A DNA stretch of 14,004 nucleotides from Muribaculaceae bacterium (GCA_016292745.1 JAEDFO010000059.1:1-14004), one strand, 5' to 3'; numbered from the stretch's first letter, positions 1 through 8,526 are shown. Made by a program: numbers and translations. Notes: generated by a model not told the origin, from the sequence alone.

Positions 1-404
1 GCCCATTTGAACCTGCTTTATAACACAAGTTTAACCACAATGCTTCCATTTATCGACAAAAACGACATTATCGACTAAAATTTAACACTTTTTGTTGCTT
101 GTTTGCAAAACGAAAACTATATTTGCAAGAGATTGAGGTCAGAAAACGGGGAAGGCATTCCCGTCGTTGACGCCCAATCGACAATCTTACCCTATTCATT
201 ATGGTAGTTTCTAATGCCAGACAACCCAAAATGAATACTTTGAAAATAATAAATAACCCTAGTTAACTAACTAAAACTTTTTTGCCTATGCAGGAATAAC
301 ACTAATTACCAACCTTACTAATGAACAAGGGAGTTCTATTCCTTTAAGAAACTGACATTTTATTATCCAGTCATTTTTATTTTAACCTATTTATTATCTA
401 AGAA
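1..404 (+). promoter_or_regulatory. Non-coding regulatory region and long 5' leader of the SusC gene
   Basis: No convincing gene lies in these 404 bases. The region contains three CGAC units at 9-bp spacing (54-57, 63-66, 72-75), a promoter (94-125), and then a leader of about 270 nt before the SusC start. The early leader can fold: ACGGG at 146-150 pairs with CCCGT at 160-164, and GATTG at 131-135 can pair with CAATC at 175-179 or 182-186. A later closing stem pairs AGGAATA (292-298) with TATTCCT (337-343). Two tiny open frames lie in the leader: 201-266 (21 codons, beginning MVVSNARQPK) and 321-347 (8 codons, MNKGVLFL). Neither has a recognisable ribosome-binding site, so I do not call them genes. 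A structured leader is inference from hand-found pairings only. Confidence 0.6.
94..125 (+). promoter_or_regulatory. Bacteroidetes-type promoter for the susC-susD operon
   Basis: TATATTTG at 118-125 matches the Bacteroidetes primary-sigma -7 consensus TAnnTTTG exactly. GTTG at 94-97, 20 bp upstream, matches three of four bases of the -33 TTTG element at the expected spacing. Transcription would start near 131-133. A second TTTG at 102-105 is too close (12 bp) to serve as the -33 box. Confidence 0.7.
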
Positions 405-3400
405 ATGCAACAAAAACATAATTGTGGTCATTCTTTAAATGCCCGATTCAATGCCAGCATCAAGCGCATAGTGTTCATTATGCTCGTTTGCTTGTCTACA
501 TGGAGTTATGCCTTAGCTGCAGGTACTGAATCATCATCGAATCAAGCCGGTAATTCCGGTTCAAACAACGTTACCGTTACAGTTGTCGACGATGCCGGAG
601 CTGTTATCGGTGCCAGTGTTATGGTTAAAGGTACTACCAACGGCAACAGTACCGACATCGAAGGTCAAGCCACTCTGAAAAACGTTCCCGCCAACTCTAC
701 AGTAGTGGTTTCTTATGTAGGTTACCTCACACAGGAAGTTAAGCTCGCAGGCCGCCGGGCAGTCACCGTTAAGCTCATTCAAGATGCACAGGCTCTTGAA
801 GAGGTGGTGGTTGTAGGTTATGGTGCCCTCGACAAAAAGCAGGTAACAAGTGCTATCACATCCATCAAGGCCGACGACCTTATGATTGGTGTCAGTGGTT
901 CGGATATCACCACAGCCATGCAAGGTAAAATCGGTGGCTTGATCATGAGCAACACTGGCGCCGCTAACGCCGGTACCACAATCCAGCTCCGTGGTATGAC
1001 TTCTATCAACTCGGGCCGCTCGCCGCTCATCGTTATCGATGGTTTCCCCGGTGGCGATATCCGTTCGCTCAGCCAGGAGGACATCAAGAGCATCGACGTG
1101 CTCAAGGACGGTTCGGCAGGCGCTATCTACGGTACCCGTGCTGCTGCAGGTGTGATTCTCATCACCACCAAGAGCGGCTCGAACACCGAAGGCAAGCTCA
1201 AACTTAACTACAGCGTTGAACTCTCAAAGAAGCAGAACTACAACGCTCCCGAAATGCTCTCAGCAGCTGAATTCGTTGAGCACGGAATCAGCACCGACTA
1301 CGGCAGCGACGTAAACTGGTGGCAGGAGTGCCTCAACAAGGACAACTTCTCAAACAAGCACCACCTCTCGGTTGAATACGGTACCGACAAGGTTCAGCTC
1401 TTCACCTCGTTCTTCTACAACAACAACGAAGGTATTGCAAAGGGCGACTCGCGCAAGGACTACGGCGGCCGCTTCAACGCTCGCTTCAAACTGTTCGACG
1501 GTTGGTTGGAACTCAACCCGGTTGTCGACTATCGTCAGGCAGCACGCGTTAACTCTGTGCCTAACTTCACTCGCGCAATGGGCAACAACCCAACCCGTTC
1601 GCCTTACGACCCTGAAAGCTCAAGCGGCTACAATGTTTGGTTGAACGAATCGCTCGACTACAACACTCTGGCAAACGCCATGATGAAGGACTACCAAGGC
1701 CTCGACAAGTGGTTCAAACCCGAAATCACCATGAAGCTCAACATCAAGCCTATCCCCGGCCTGAGCTACCAACAGACTCTCGGCTACGAAAACCGTCAGT
1801 GGGAACTTCATGAATACTGGCCTTACAACCACGCCGACGAGCTCGACAACTCGCGCAAAGGCCACGCTGCCCTCAACTTCAGCAAGACTGAGAACCTCAC
1901 TTCGGAAGGTTACTTCACCTACATCACCGAACTCAACGGTGGCCACAGCATCAACGCCGTTGCCGGTTACTCTTTCTTTGAGAAGAACAACGAAAGCTTC
2001 GGCATGGACAACTATAACTTCTCGGTTCCCGGTGTAAAATACTGGAACATCGGCGAAGGTTCGTATCTGGCTGATGGCAAGGCTTCAATGTCGTCGAGCA
2101 AAGGCATCACCGAACGTCTGTTCTCGGTTTTCGCCCGTGTTAACTACTCTTATCAGGACAAGTACCTCTTGATGGCCTCTATCCGTCACGAAGGTTCTTC
2201 GAAGTTTGCCGCCGACAACCGTTGGGGTGACTTCTGGGCCGTATCTGCCGGCTGGCGCATCAGCAACGAAAAGTTCATGCAGAACCTCACATGGCTCGAC
2301 GACCTGAAGCTTCGCGTTGGTTACGGTGTTACCGGTAACAACAACTTCAGCGCCTCGTATATGGCCAACACCCTTTCTTCCGATACCCGCTGGATGCTCC
2401 CTGACGGATCATGGGCATACTCTTACGGTCCTACCACCAACGTCAACCCGAACCTCGGTTGGGAAGAGAAGAAAGAATGGAACTTCGGTATCGACTACTC
2501 ATTCTTCGGCGGTCGCCTCTACGGTAAGTTCGACTACTTCACCCGCGACATCGACGGTCTTCTCTACAACGTAAAGGTATCGCAGCCTCCTTATCCAAAG
2601 GAAAACCAGTGGCAGAACATCGGTACGATGGGCATCAACGGTTGGGAATTCGAAGTTGGTGGCGACATCATCCGAAACAAGGAATTAACCTGGACATCTA
2701 ACCTCAACCTCAGCCACAGCAGCGGTAAGGTGAAAGACCTTTGGGGCGACAACACTTACTACGACAGCGACGGCTTCCCGGCTCCGGGTTCTCCAGGTTC
2801 GTCACACCGTCTGGAAGAAGGCACCAAGATTGGCCAGTACTACATCTGGAAGCATGCCGGATTCGACGAGAACGGTAACTTCCAAGTTTACAACAAGGAT
2901 GGCGAAGTCATCCCGGCCGACAAGAAATCGAACGCCGACAAGCAGTATATCGGCAGCTACAATCCTGCACTGATCATCGGCTGGAACAACACTCTTACCT
3001 ACAAGAACTTCGACCTCGGTATCAGCATGCGTAGCTGGATTGACTTCGACGTATTGAACACAATCAACATGTACTATGGTATCCAGGGCCGTGGCAACAC
3101 CAACGTGCTTAAGGACGCTTATGGCAAGTTCGACCACATCAAGGGCGAAAAGAACATTTGCGACTACTATCTCGAGGACGCTACATTCCTGAAAATCGAT
3201 GCAATCACTCTCGGCTACACTCTTCCTATGAAGAAGTACACCAACGGCTTGGTTGACAAAATCCGCATCTATGGTACTGTAGGTAACGTTTGCACTATCA
3301 CCGGCTACAGCGGTATGAACCCCGAAACCAACATCACCGGTTGGGATGGCGGCGACGAGAAATTCTGGAGCGGCTTCTACCCTGTTACCCGCACTTGGAC

Positions 3401-3425
3401 TTTAGGTATGCAGTTTAACTTCTAA
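405..3425 (+). CDS. SusC/RagA-family TonB-linked outer-membrane transporter
   Basis: This is the outer-membrane barrel of a SusCD nutrient importer; it takes up a glycan or peptide using energy relayed by TonB. The signal peptide has a basic stretch, a hydrophobic core (residues 22-38) and a likely ALA|A cleavage after residue 38. A carboxypeptidase-regulatory-like domain follows at about 55-128 (VTVTVVDDAGAVIGASVMVKG), then a TonB box (EEVVVVGYG, 132-140), the plug domain (about 141-260) with the SusC signature LKDGSAGAIYGTRAAAGV at 233-250, and a long 22-strand-type barrel ending in the terminal aromatic QFNF. The length of 1006 residues is normal for the family. There is no N-terminal STN signalling domain, so it is probably not an ECF-sigma/anti-sigma transducer. 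The start at 405 places the signal peptide correctly; no Shine-Dalgarno is visible, which is usual in Bacteroidetes. The SusD partner begins 15 bp downstream. Family assignment is very secure; the substrate is unknown. Confidence 0.97.
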   Translation: MQQKHNCGHSLNARFNASIKRIVFIMLVCLSTWSYALAAGTESSSNQAGNSGSNNVTVTVVDDAGAVIGASVMVKGTTNGNSTDIEGQATLKNVPANSTVVVSYVGYLTQEVKLAGRRAVTVKLIQDAQALEEVVVVGYGALDKKQVTSAITSIKADDLMIGVSGSDITTAMQGKIGGLIMSNTGAANAGTTIQLRGMTSINSGRSPLIVIDGFPGGDIRSLSQEDIKSIDVLKDGSAGAIYGTRAAAGVILITTKSGSNTEGKLKLNYSVELSKKQNYNAPEMLSAAEFVEHGISTDYGSDVNWWQECLNKDNFSNKHHLSVEYGTDKVQLFTSFFYNNNEGIAKGDSRKDYGGRFNARFKLFDGWLELNPVVDYRQAARVNSVPNFTRAMGNNPTRSPYDPESSSGYNVWLNESLDYNTLANAMMKDYQGLDKWFKPEITMKLNIKPIPGLSYQQTLGYENRQWELHEYWPYNHADELDNSRKGHAALNFSKTENLTSEGYFTYITELNGGHSINAVAGYSFFEKNNESFGMDNYNFSVPGVKYWNIGEGSYLADGKASMSSSKGITERLFSVFARVNYSYQDKYLLMASIRHEGSSKFAADNRWGDFWAVSAGWRISNEKFMQNLTWLDDLKLRVGYGVTGNNNFSASYMANTLSSDTRWMLPDGSWAYSYGPTTNVNPNLGWEEKKEWNFGIDYSFFGGRLYGKFDYFTRDIDGLLYNVKVSQPPYPKENQWQNIGTMGINGWEFEVGGDIIRNKELTWTSNLNLSHSSGKVKDLWGDNTYYDSDGFPAPGSPGSSHRLEEGTKIGQYYIWKHAGFDENGNFQVYNKDGEVIPADKKSNADKQYIGSYNPALIIGWNNTLTYKNFDLGISMRSWIDFDVLNTINMYYGIQGRGNTNVLKDAYGKFDHIKGEKNICDYYLEDATFLKIDAITLGYTLPMKKYTNGLVDKIRIYGTVGNVCTITGYSGMNPETNITGWDGGDEKFWSGFYPVTRTWTLGMQFNF

Positions 3426-3440
3426 TACACAGATTACAAA

Positions 3441-5165
3441 ATGAAAAAGAATAATATATTTGGACTTTTAATCTCCGGTATTATTGGACTTTTGGCTATG
3501 TCGTCGTGTAGCGTAGAACCGGAGTTCTACTCTGAGACAGTGCCCGAAACGTTCTTCACAACTCAGGATGCCGTTTGGCAACGTTTCAATCGTCCTTTCA
3601 CTCACTGGCGCTGGTATGCCGGCCATAACGCTGCTTACTGGATGCTCCAGGAATTAGGTACCGACGAAATCTGTATCCCTACCCGCGGTAGCGACTGGTA
3701 CAACGGCGGTAACTATCAACGTCACCACCACCACGAATACGACGACCACATGAGCTGGATCAGCGATGGTTGGAAAAACTTCGCCATGGGCCAGGCTCTT
3801 GCTTGGGACGCCCTCGAATCGCTTAAGGACGTTGACTTCGACGCTCTCGGATTCCCTCAGGGTACTCGCGAATCGATGATTGCCCAGCAGCAGATTCTCG
3901 TGGCTTACTTCACCCTCTGCGGTCTCGACCTCTTCGGCGGTGTGCCTCTCTACACAACCACCAAGAGCGAAGTGCGCGGCCGTTCGACTGCCGAACAGAC
4001 TTTCAACTACACCGACTCGCTCATCTCTGAAGCTCTTCCGGCTCTCGATGCCAAGGACGTGCTCGGTGCCATGGAAACCAACGTGGTTCACAAAGCTGTG
4101 GCTGCCGCTCTGCGCGCTCGCCTTTACTTCGGCGCCCAGGTTTACATCGGCAAGGACATGTATGCCGAATGTGCTCAGGTTTGCCAGGACATCATCGACG
4201 GCAAATATGGTAAATACGACATCGACCCCGACTGGACCAACGTGTTCGGTTTCTTCAACGAAACTTCTCCTGAAATCATCTGGACCGTTCCGAGCGAAAA
4301 CGTTCAGAACGAAACCGACGGTACGTTCTGGAGCTACATGGCTCACTACAACTATAAGAACTACCTCGGTGGCCTCGAAGGCTCGGGCTCTAACAACGGT
4401 TGTGGCCTCTGCCCAAGCCGTGACCCGCAAGGTCGCCTCTACAGCGAGACCATGGGCTGGAAGCTCGGTGGCGCTTTCGAGAAATTTGAGGACTCCGATA
4501 TCCGTAAGCAAAACTATGTATACGACGGCAAGGGCAAATACCACGGTATGTTTATCGTAGGCGAGCTCATCAACCCACGTAACCCCGACTGGAAGTGTGA
4601 GGGTGGCCGTGAATACAAGAAAAAGGTTATCACCATGCGCGACCAGGTGGCTCGCTTCTCTGAAGTTGGCGAAGGCAAAAAGTATGCAAGCATCAACGAC
4701 CTTCCGTCGTCAATCGCTACTGCCGAAGAAAACTCTTGCGTACGCGTTACCAAGCGTTGTCCGCGTCCTACCCAGGATGAGGTTCAATACAAAGGCAACC
4801 CTGACTGCCCGGTTATCCGTCTGGCCGAAATCTACTACATGCTTGCTGAATGCAAGATGCGTGCCGGCAAGAAGGACGAAGCTGCAAACCTTATCAACAA
4901 GATTCGCGCTCGCTACTTCGTTGGCGGAAACGACCCGAACCCTGTTACTGCCGCTAACCTTGACAAGTGGCGCATGCTCGACGAATGGATGATTGAATTC
5001 CTCTGCGAAGGACGTCGCCGCATCGACCTTATCCGTTGGGATTGCTACATCCAGGAAGACTGGTGGGATCACAAGGCTACTAACGACACTCACCTGCTGC
5101 ACTATCCTATCCACTATAGTATAACAGGTGCCAACAACAAACTGGTTCAGAATCCAGGTTATTAA
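3441..5165 (+). CDS. SusD/RagB-family nutrient-binding surface lipoprotein
   Basis: This is the substrate-binding lid that sits on the SusC barrel at the cell surface. The signal peptide ends in a lipobox (MSSC, Cys23) followed by SVEPE; acidic residues just after the cysteine resemble the Bacteroidetes surface-export signal. The N-terminal SusD-like region includes TDEICIPTRGSDWYNGG (about 74-90), a pattern common in one SusD subfamily. The C-terminal RagB/SusD region contains VIRLAEIYYMLAECKMRAGK (458-477), NKIRARY (486-492), EGRRRIDLIRW (523-533) and the typical final residues QNPGY. The length of 574 residues is normal. It is 15 bp from the SusC gene and is followed by an intrinsic terminator, so the two form one operon. 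A CGLC (CxxC) motif lies at 321-324, and the protein is fairly cysteine-rich. No enzyme accompanies it, so its ligand cannot be named. Confidence 0.96.
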   Translation: MKKNNIFGLLISGIIGLLAMSSCSVEPEFYSETVPETFFTTQDAVWQRFNRPFTHWRWYAGHNAAYWMLQELGTDEICIPTRGSDWYNGGNYQRHHHHEYDDHMSWISDGWKNFAMGQALAWDALESLKDVDFDALGFPQGTRESMIAQQQILVAYFTLCGLDLFGGVPLYTTTKSEVRGRSTAEQTFNYTDSLISEALPALDAKDVLGAMETNVVHKAVAAALRARLYFGAQVYIGKDMYAECAQVCQDIIDGKYGKYDIDPDWTNVFGFFNETSPEIIWTVPSENVQNETDGTFWSYMAHYNYKNYLGGLEGSGSNNGCGLCPSRDPQGRLYSETMGWKLGGAFEKFEDSDIRKQNYVYDGKGKYHGMFIVGELINPRNPDWKCEGGREYKKKVITMRDQVARFSEVGEGKKYASINDLPSSIATAEENSCVRVTKRCPRPTQDEVQYKGNPDCPVIRLAEIYYMLAECKMRAGKKDEAANLINKIRARYFVGGNDPNPVTAANLDKWRMLDEWMIEFLCEGRRRIDLIRWDCYIQEDWWDHKATNDTHLLHYPIHYSITGANNKLVQNPGY

Positions 5166-5180
5166 TTCTGAAAAATTTTT

Positions 5181-5198
5181 GATATAATCTTTTATATC
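5181..5198 (+). repeat. AT-rich inverted repeat after the SusD gene
   Basis: GATATAA (5181-5187) and TTATATC (5192-5198) form a perfect 7-bp stem with a 4-nt loop, 15 bp after the SusD stop codon. It lies just upstream of the strong terminator and has no T-tract of its own. It may protect the 3' end of the transcript; that role is inference. Confidence 0.5.
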
Positions 5199-5210
5199 AG
5201 GGGCTAAACC

Positions 5211-5249
5211 GGAGAGAGGTGGGTTTTCATCCCCTCTCTCCTTTTTTTT
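5211..5249 (+). terminator. Rho-independent terminator of the susC-susD operon
   Basis: GGAGAGAGG (5211-5219) pairs perfectly with CCTCTCTCC (5233-5241) and is followed at once by eight T residues (5242-5249). The stem is 9 bp and GC-rich. It lies 45 bp after the SusD stop and should isolate the SusC/SusD unit from the membrane-protein gene that starts at 5294. Confidence 0.9.
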
Positions 5250-5252
5250 CGC

Positions 5253-5260
5253 TATCTTTA
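5253..5260 (+). promoter_or_regulatory. Possible -7 element for the DUF6057/heme-lipoprotein unit
   Basis: TATCTTTA at 5253-5260 differs from TAnnTTTG only in the last base and sits right after the terminator T-tract. It would give a leader of roughly 25-30 nt before the start at 5294. No good -33 TTTG lies at the right distance, so this is tentative. Confidence 0.4.
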
Positions 5261-5293
5261 CATCGTATTAACCTCAATTTAGCTTATCTCATT

Positions 5294-7036
5294 ATGAATC
5301 TGATTAAGAAGTGGCAATATCCGCTGTTCTGGCTCATGACTTTCGCCGGAGTGTGGTGCGTCCTGCTGTGGTTTGGAACAGCTTCGCTGCAACGACAGCA
5401 GGAGGTACAACTCTTTATTCCTCAATGGAATGTCGTTGGCCCGATGCTCGCCTCGCCAGGAGGGCTGTCGGCTGTGTTGGCCTGCTTTCTCGTTCAGTCG
5501 TACCATTCGGCGCTGGCTGTACTGGCCATCAACGGCATCGTCGTTGCCACTGCGGCACTGCTCGTCCGGTTGCTGCTCGAGGCCATCGGTGCCCGACGCA
5601 CCGAAAGCTCGATTCTGGCCATTGCAGCCGCAGTGGCGCTGCTGAAAGCCCACATCAGCCAATTCTATGTGCTCGACGGCACCGTCGCCATAGTGTTGAT
5701 GCTTGCCGCCGTGGTAGCTTATATGCATTGTAGCCGACTATGGGCTAAAATCATTGCCGCTGCCATTTCGCTGCCGCTGCTCTATATGGCATCCGGGCAG
5801 ATGGTGGCTATCTACGGTGCCGCCATTCTGGTAGCATCGGTCCTCAAGCGCGACCGACAGTGGTATGTGGCTGCCGCCGGTGCACTCATTGCAGCAGCCA
5901 TTGTGGCCATTCACATCCGGCTGGCAGTGAGCGTGCCCATCACCGACGGCATCTATTCGCTGCGTTACCAGCAGTCGCAGATGCACTTCGAATCGTTCGT
6001 ATACTACATATGGCTGCGCTTCGCCGTCGTACTGCTTGCGGCTGCCGTGCTGGCAGCGCTGATGAAACTTCTGGCCGGCCGTCGCCATTATGATGTAGTG
6101 GCTCCGGCTGTGGCTTCGCTTGCTGTGCTGGCGCTGGCATGGTATTGCCGCCCCGACGCCTACGAAACCAAAAGCGAGGAAATGGACCGTCTGGCACTGC
6201 TCGAGCAAAGCGACGACTGGGATGCGATTATCAACCTTGTGGGCAGCCGCGCTACCGTTGACGAGGCGAGCCTCAACTACCTGAATCTGGCGCTCGCATG
6301 CAAAGGCGAACTCGCCGACAGCATGTTTCACTACAATCAAATAAGTCCAAACAGCCTGATTGCCGAATGGGACCGCTCATACTATATGAGCGTACTGCTG
6401 AGCAACATTCACTACCGCATCGGCGACCTCGCCCAATCCGAAGGCTACGCCATGGAAGGCCTCACCCTGGCCAAGCGTGGGGGCAGCCCGCTGATGATGC
6501 AACGCCTGGCCGATATTGCCCTCGCCAGAGGTGAAAAGAATCTGGCCGACAAATTCATCGGCATTCTCAGCTCAATGCCTCACTATCGCAGATGGCAGCC
6601 TCAGCTGCCCGATGCCTCGAAGCAATTCTTTGCCAACGATTCGCTCAAACTCACCTGCGACGTCAAGACCGACACCCTCTGGATGGCCCACCTCGACGGA
6701 AAGCCCATGGGACGCATAGCATGGCAATATCTGGGCTGCTCTTATCTGTTGGGACGCAAACTCGATGCTTTCGCCGAGTTTATCCGCCGTTACGGCAACT
6801 ACGGCGCCGACGGCCCGCTTCCCATTCATTTCCAGGAGGCACTGATGCTCATCGCCGAGAACGACCCATCGATTCTCGAGGTAGCTCAGGTGAGCGACGA
6901 TGTGAAGCAACGCTTCGCCACATTCAACGAAGTGGCTTCACAGATTTTCAGCGACACTCCCGAAGCCCGGGCAATGCTCACTGCCCGATTCGGCCGCTCT
7001 TACTGGTTCTATTGTTTCTTTAAACGTTCAGTGTAA
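5294..7036 (+). CDS. DUF6057-type polytopic inner-membrane protein with soluble C-terminal half
   Basis: The function is unknown. I place it in the DUF6057 family from memory of its architecture and C-terminal SYWFYCFFK-like motif, not from a search. The N-terminal half (about residues 10-285) has roughly eight hydrophobic segments, including 11-30, 72-98, 128-145, 168-183, 190-212, 240-262 and 267-285. The C-terminal half (about 290-580) is soluble and helical, with TPR-like spacing (for example SLNYLNLALACKGELADSMF, 326-345), and is probably periplasmic. The frame is open back to a GTG at 5219, but that start lies inside the terminator hairpin and would put a non-signal extension before the first membrane helix. 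ATG 5294 gives 580 residues and a basic n-region (NLIKKW) and is preferred. The heme-motif lipoprotein gene starts 14 bp downstream, so the two are probably co-transcribed and act together at the envelope (inference). Confidence 0.8.
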   Translation: MNLIKKWQYPLFWLMTFAGVWCVLLWFGTASLQRQQEVQLFIPQWNVVGPMLASPGGLSAVLACFLVQSYHSALAVLAINGIVVATAALLVRLLLEAIGARRTESSILAIAAAVALLKAHISQFYVLDGTVAIVLMLAAVVAYMHCSRLWAKIIAAAISLPLLYMASGQMVAIYGAAILVASVLKRDRQWYVAAAGALIAAAIVAIHIRLAVSVPITDGIYSLRYQQSQMHFESFVYYIWLRFAVVLLAAAVLAALMKLLAGRRHYDVVAPAVASLAVLALAWYCRPDAYETKSEEMDRLALLEQSDDWDAIINLVGSRATVDEASLNYLNLALACKGELADSMFHYNQISPNSLIAEWDRSYYMSVLLSNIHYRIGDLAQSEGYAMEGLTLAKRGGSPLMMQRLADIALARGEKNLADKFIGILSSMPHYRRWQPQLPDASKQFFANDSLKLTCDVKTDTLWMAHLDGKPMGRIAWQYLGCSYLLGRKLDAFAEFIRRYGNYGADGPLPIHFQEALMLIAENDPSILEVAQVSDDVKQRFATFNEVASQIFSDTPEARAMLTARFGRSYWFYCFFKRSV

Positions 7037-7050
7037 ACTTCTTCGCATAT

Positions 7051-8526
7051 ATGAAACTGCAAAACATCATACTTTCGCTCATCGCCTTGGCCTTGGCCAC
7101 TTCTTGCGGCACAAAAATCCCTACCGATGCCGTGGCTGTTGATTCCACCGTCGCCATCTGGCCCGACTATGCCGACGTTACCGTACCGTGCAACATCGCT
7201 CCGCTGAATTTCCGTCTTGCCCAGCCGCAAAAGGCCATCGTCGAGATGCGCTCGGCCACCGCTGAGCTATGCGTTGAAGCCACTGCCGACGGTTCATTTT
7301 CCATTCCAGCCAACCGATGGCGCCATCTGCTCGCTGTGGCACAGGGGCGCGACATTGCCGTCACCATATTCACCCGCACCGACAATGGCCGTTGGCAGCG
7401 CCACCCGGCTTTTCCCATCCACGTTTCGGCCGACAGCATCGACCCGGTGCTTGTGTATCGCCGCATTGCCCCGGGCTACCGAATGTGGAGCGAGATGGGC
7501 ATATACCAGCGATGCCTCGAGTCGTTCGACGAAAAGCCTATTCTCAACAACAAACTCACCAACAACAATTGCATGAACTGCCACTCGTTCTGCATGCAGA
7601 ACCCCGACAAGATGATGTTCCACCAACGCATGATGCACGCCGGAACCTACATTCTTGCCGACGGCAACATCGAGAAGCTCGACACCAAGACCGACAGCAC
7701 CATCTCGGCTCTCGTATACCCCTACTGGCATCCGTCGGGCCGGTTCATCGCCTTCTCGGTGAACGACATAAAGCAGGATTTCCACGCCTCGGCCGACCCC
7801 AACCGCATTGAGGTGTTCGACAACAAATCCGACGTGGTGGTTTACGACGTTGAGCACCACACCGTCGCCTCGTCGCCGCTGCTCAAGAGCCCCGACGCAT
7901 TCGAGACATTCCCATCGTTCTCGCCCGACGGCAAAACCCTCTATTTCTGCAGCGCCAAGGCCAAAAGCATGCCCGACAACTATCAGCAGGTGCGCTACGA
8001 CCTTTGCTCTATATCGTTCGACCCCTCCTCCGGCTCGTTCGGCACCTTGGTCGACACCATCTATGCCGCCTCGCAAGGAGGCCACAGCGCTCGTTTCCCT
8101 CGTGTATCGCCCGACGGACGCTGGATGATGCTCACCGAATCGGCATACGGCAATTTCTCCATTTGGCACCGCGATGCCGACCTGCGCCTCATCGACCTCA
8201 CCACCGGCCACATTGACTCATTGTCGACGGTAAACAGCAACGACGTGGAGAGCTATCACTCGTGGAGTTCAAACAGCCGCTGGTTTGCGTTCAGCAGCCG
8301 CCGCGGCACCGGGCTCTACACACGCCCCTACATTTGCCACATTGACGCCAACGGCGTGGCTGCCAAGCCGTTCCTGCTTCCGCAAGAGTCGGCCGAATAC
8401 TACGACCGTCTGCTCACCTCGTTCAACATCCCCGAACTGGTACAAGGCGAAATCGATGTCGACACCTACCGCCTTATCGACATCAGCAAATACGGCAAAG
8501 CCACCAAAGTGACCCCAAAGCCATAA
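7051..8526 (+). CDS. Lipoprotein with one CxxCH heme-c motif and PD40/TolB-like beta-propeller
   Basis: The signal peptide (1-18) ends in a relaxed lipobox, LATSC, with Cys19 as the probable lipidated residue. The following GTKIP lacks the acidic surface-export signal, which favours a periplasm-facing anchor (inference). Residues about 30-140 form a beta-rich domain. CMNCH at 174-178 is a classical CxxCH motif for covalent heme c, followed by many methionines (182, 187, 188, 194, 195) that could supply the distal ligand. Propeller blades of the PD40 type follow: YPYWHPSGRFIAFS (223-236), FPSFSPDGKTLYFC (287-300), FPRVSPDGRWMMLT (349-362) and SYHSWSSNSRWFAFSSRR (401-418). It lies 14 bp after the membrane-protein gene. 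A mono-heme envelope electron carrier or redox sensor is plausible, but no reaction can be assigned. If heme is not attached, the cysteines might bind metal instead. Confidence 0.85.
   Translation: MKLQNIILSLIALALATSCGTKIPTDAVAVDSTVAIWPDYADVTVPCNIAPLNFRLAQPQKAIVEMRSATAELCVEATADGSFSIPANRWRHLLAVAQGRDIAVTIFTRTDNGRWQRHPAFPIHVSADSIDPVLVYRRIAPGYRMWSEMGIYQRCLESFDEKPILNNKLTNNNCMNCHSFCMQNPDKMMFHQRMMHAGTYILADGNIEKLDTKTDSTISALVYPYWHPSGRFIAFSVNDIKQDFHASADPNRIEVFDNKSDVVVYDVEHHTVASSPLLKSPDAFETFPSFSPDGKTLYFCSAKAKSMPDNYQQVRYDLCSISFDPSSGSFGTLVDTIYAASQGGHSARFPRVSPDGRWMMLTESAYGNFSIWHRDADLRLIDLTTGHIDSLSTVNSNDVESYHSWSSNSRWFAFSSRRGTGLYTRPYICHIDANGVAAKPFLLPQESAEYYDRLLTSFNIPELVQGEIDVDTYRLIDISKYGKATKVTPKP

Noticed and set aside
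260..283. TAGTTAACTA palindrome followed by six T residues as an attenuator in the SusC leader
   Set aside because: The 10-bp palindrome has no loop and is AT-rich, so it would not form a stable RNA hairpin, and nine bases separate it from the T-tract.
3723..3749. Four consecutive histidines followed by acidic residues in SusD (residues 95-103) as a possible metal site
   Set aside because: The surrounding pattern (DWYNGG, Arg, then His-x-His) is a usual feature of this SusD subfamily, so a special metal site is not supported.
3654..4544. A 296-codon minus-strand open frame opposite the SusD gene
   Set aside because: It is antisense to conserved SusD sequence, with no signal peptide, motif or ribosome-binding context.
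7294..8211. A 305-codon minus-strand open frame opposite the heme-lipoprotein gene
   Set aside because: It is a mirror of the codon bias of the plus-strand gene, with Gly/Val/Glu/His-rich, domain-free sequence.
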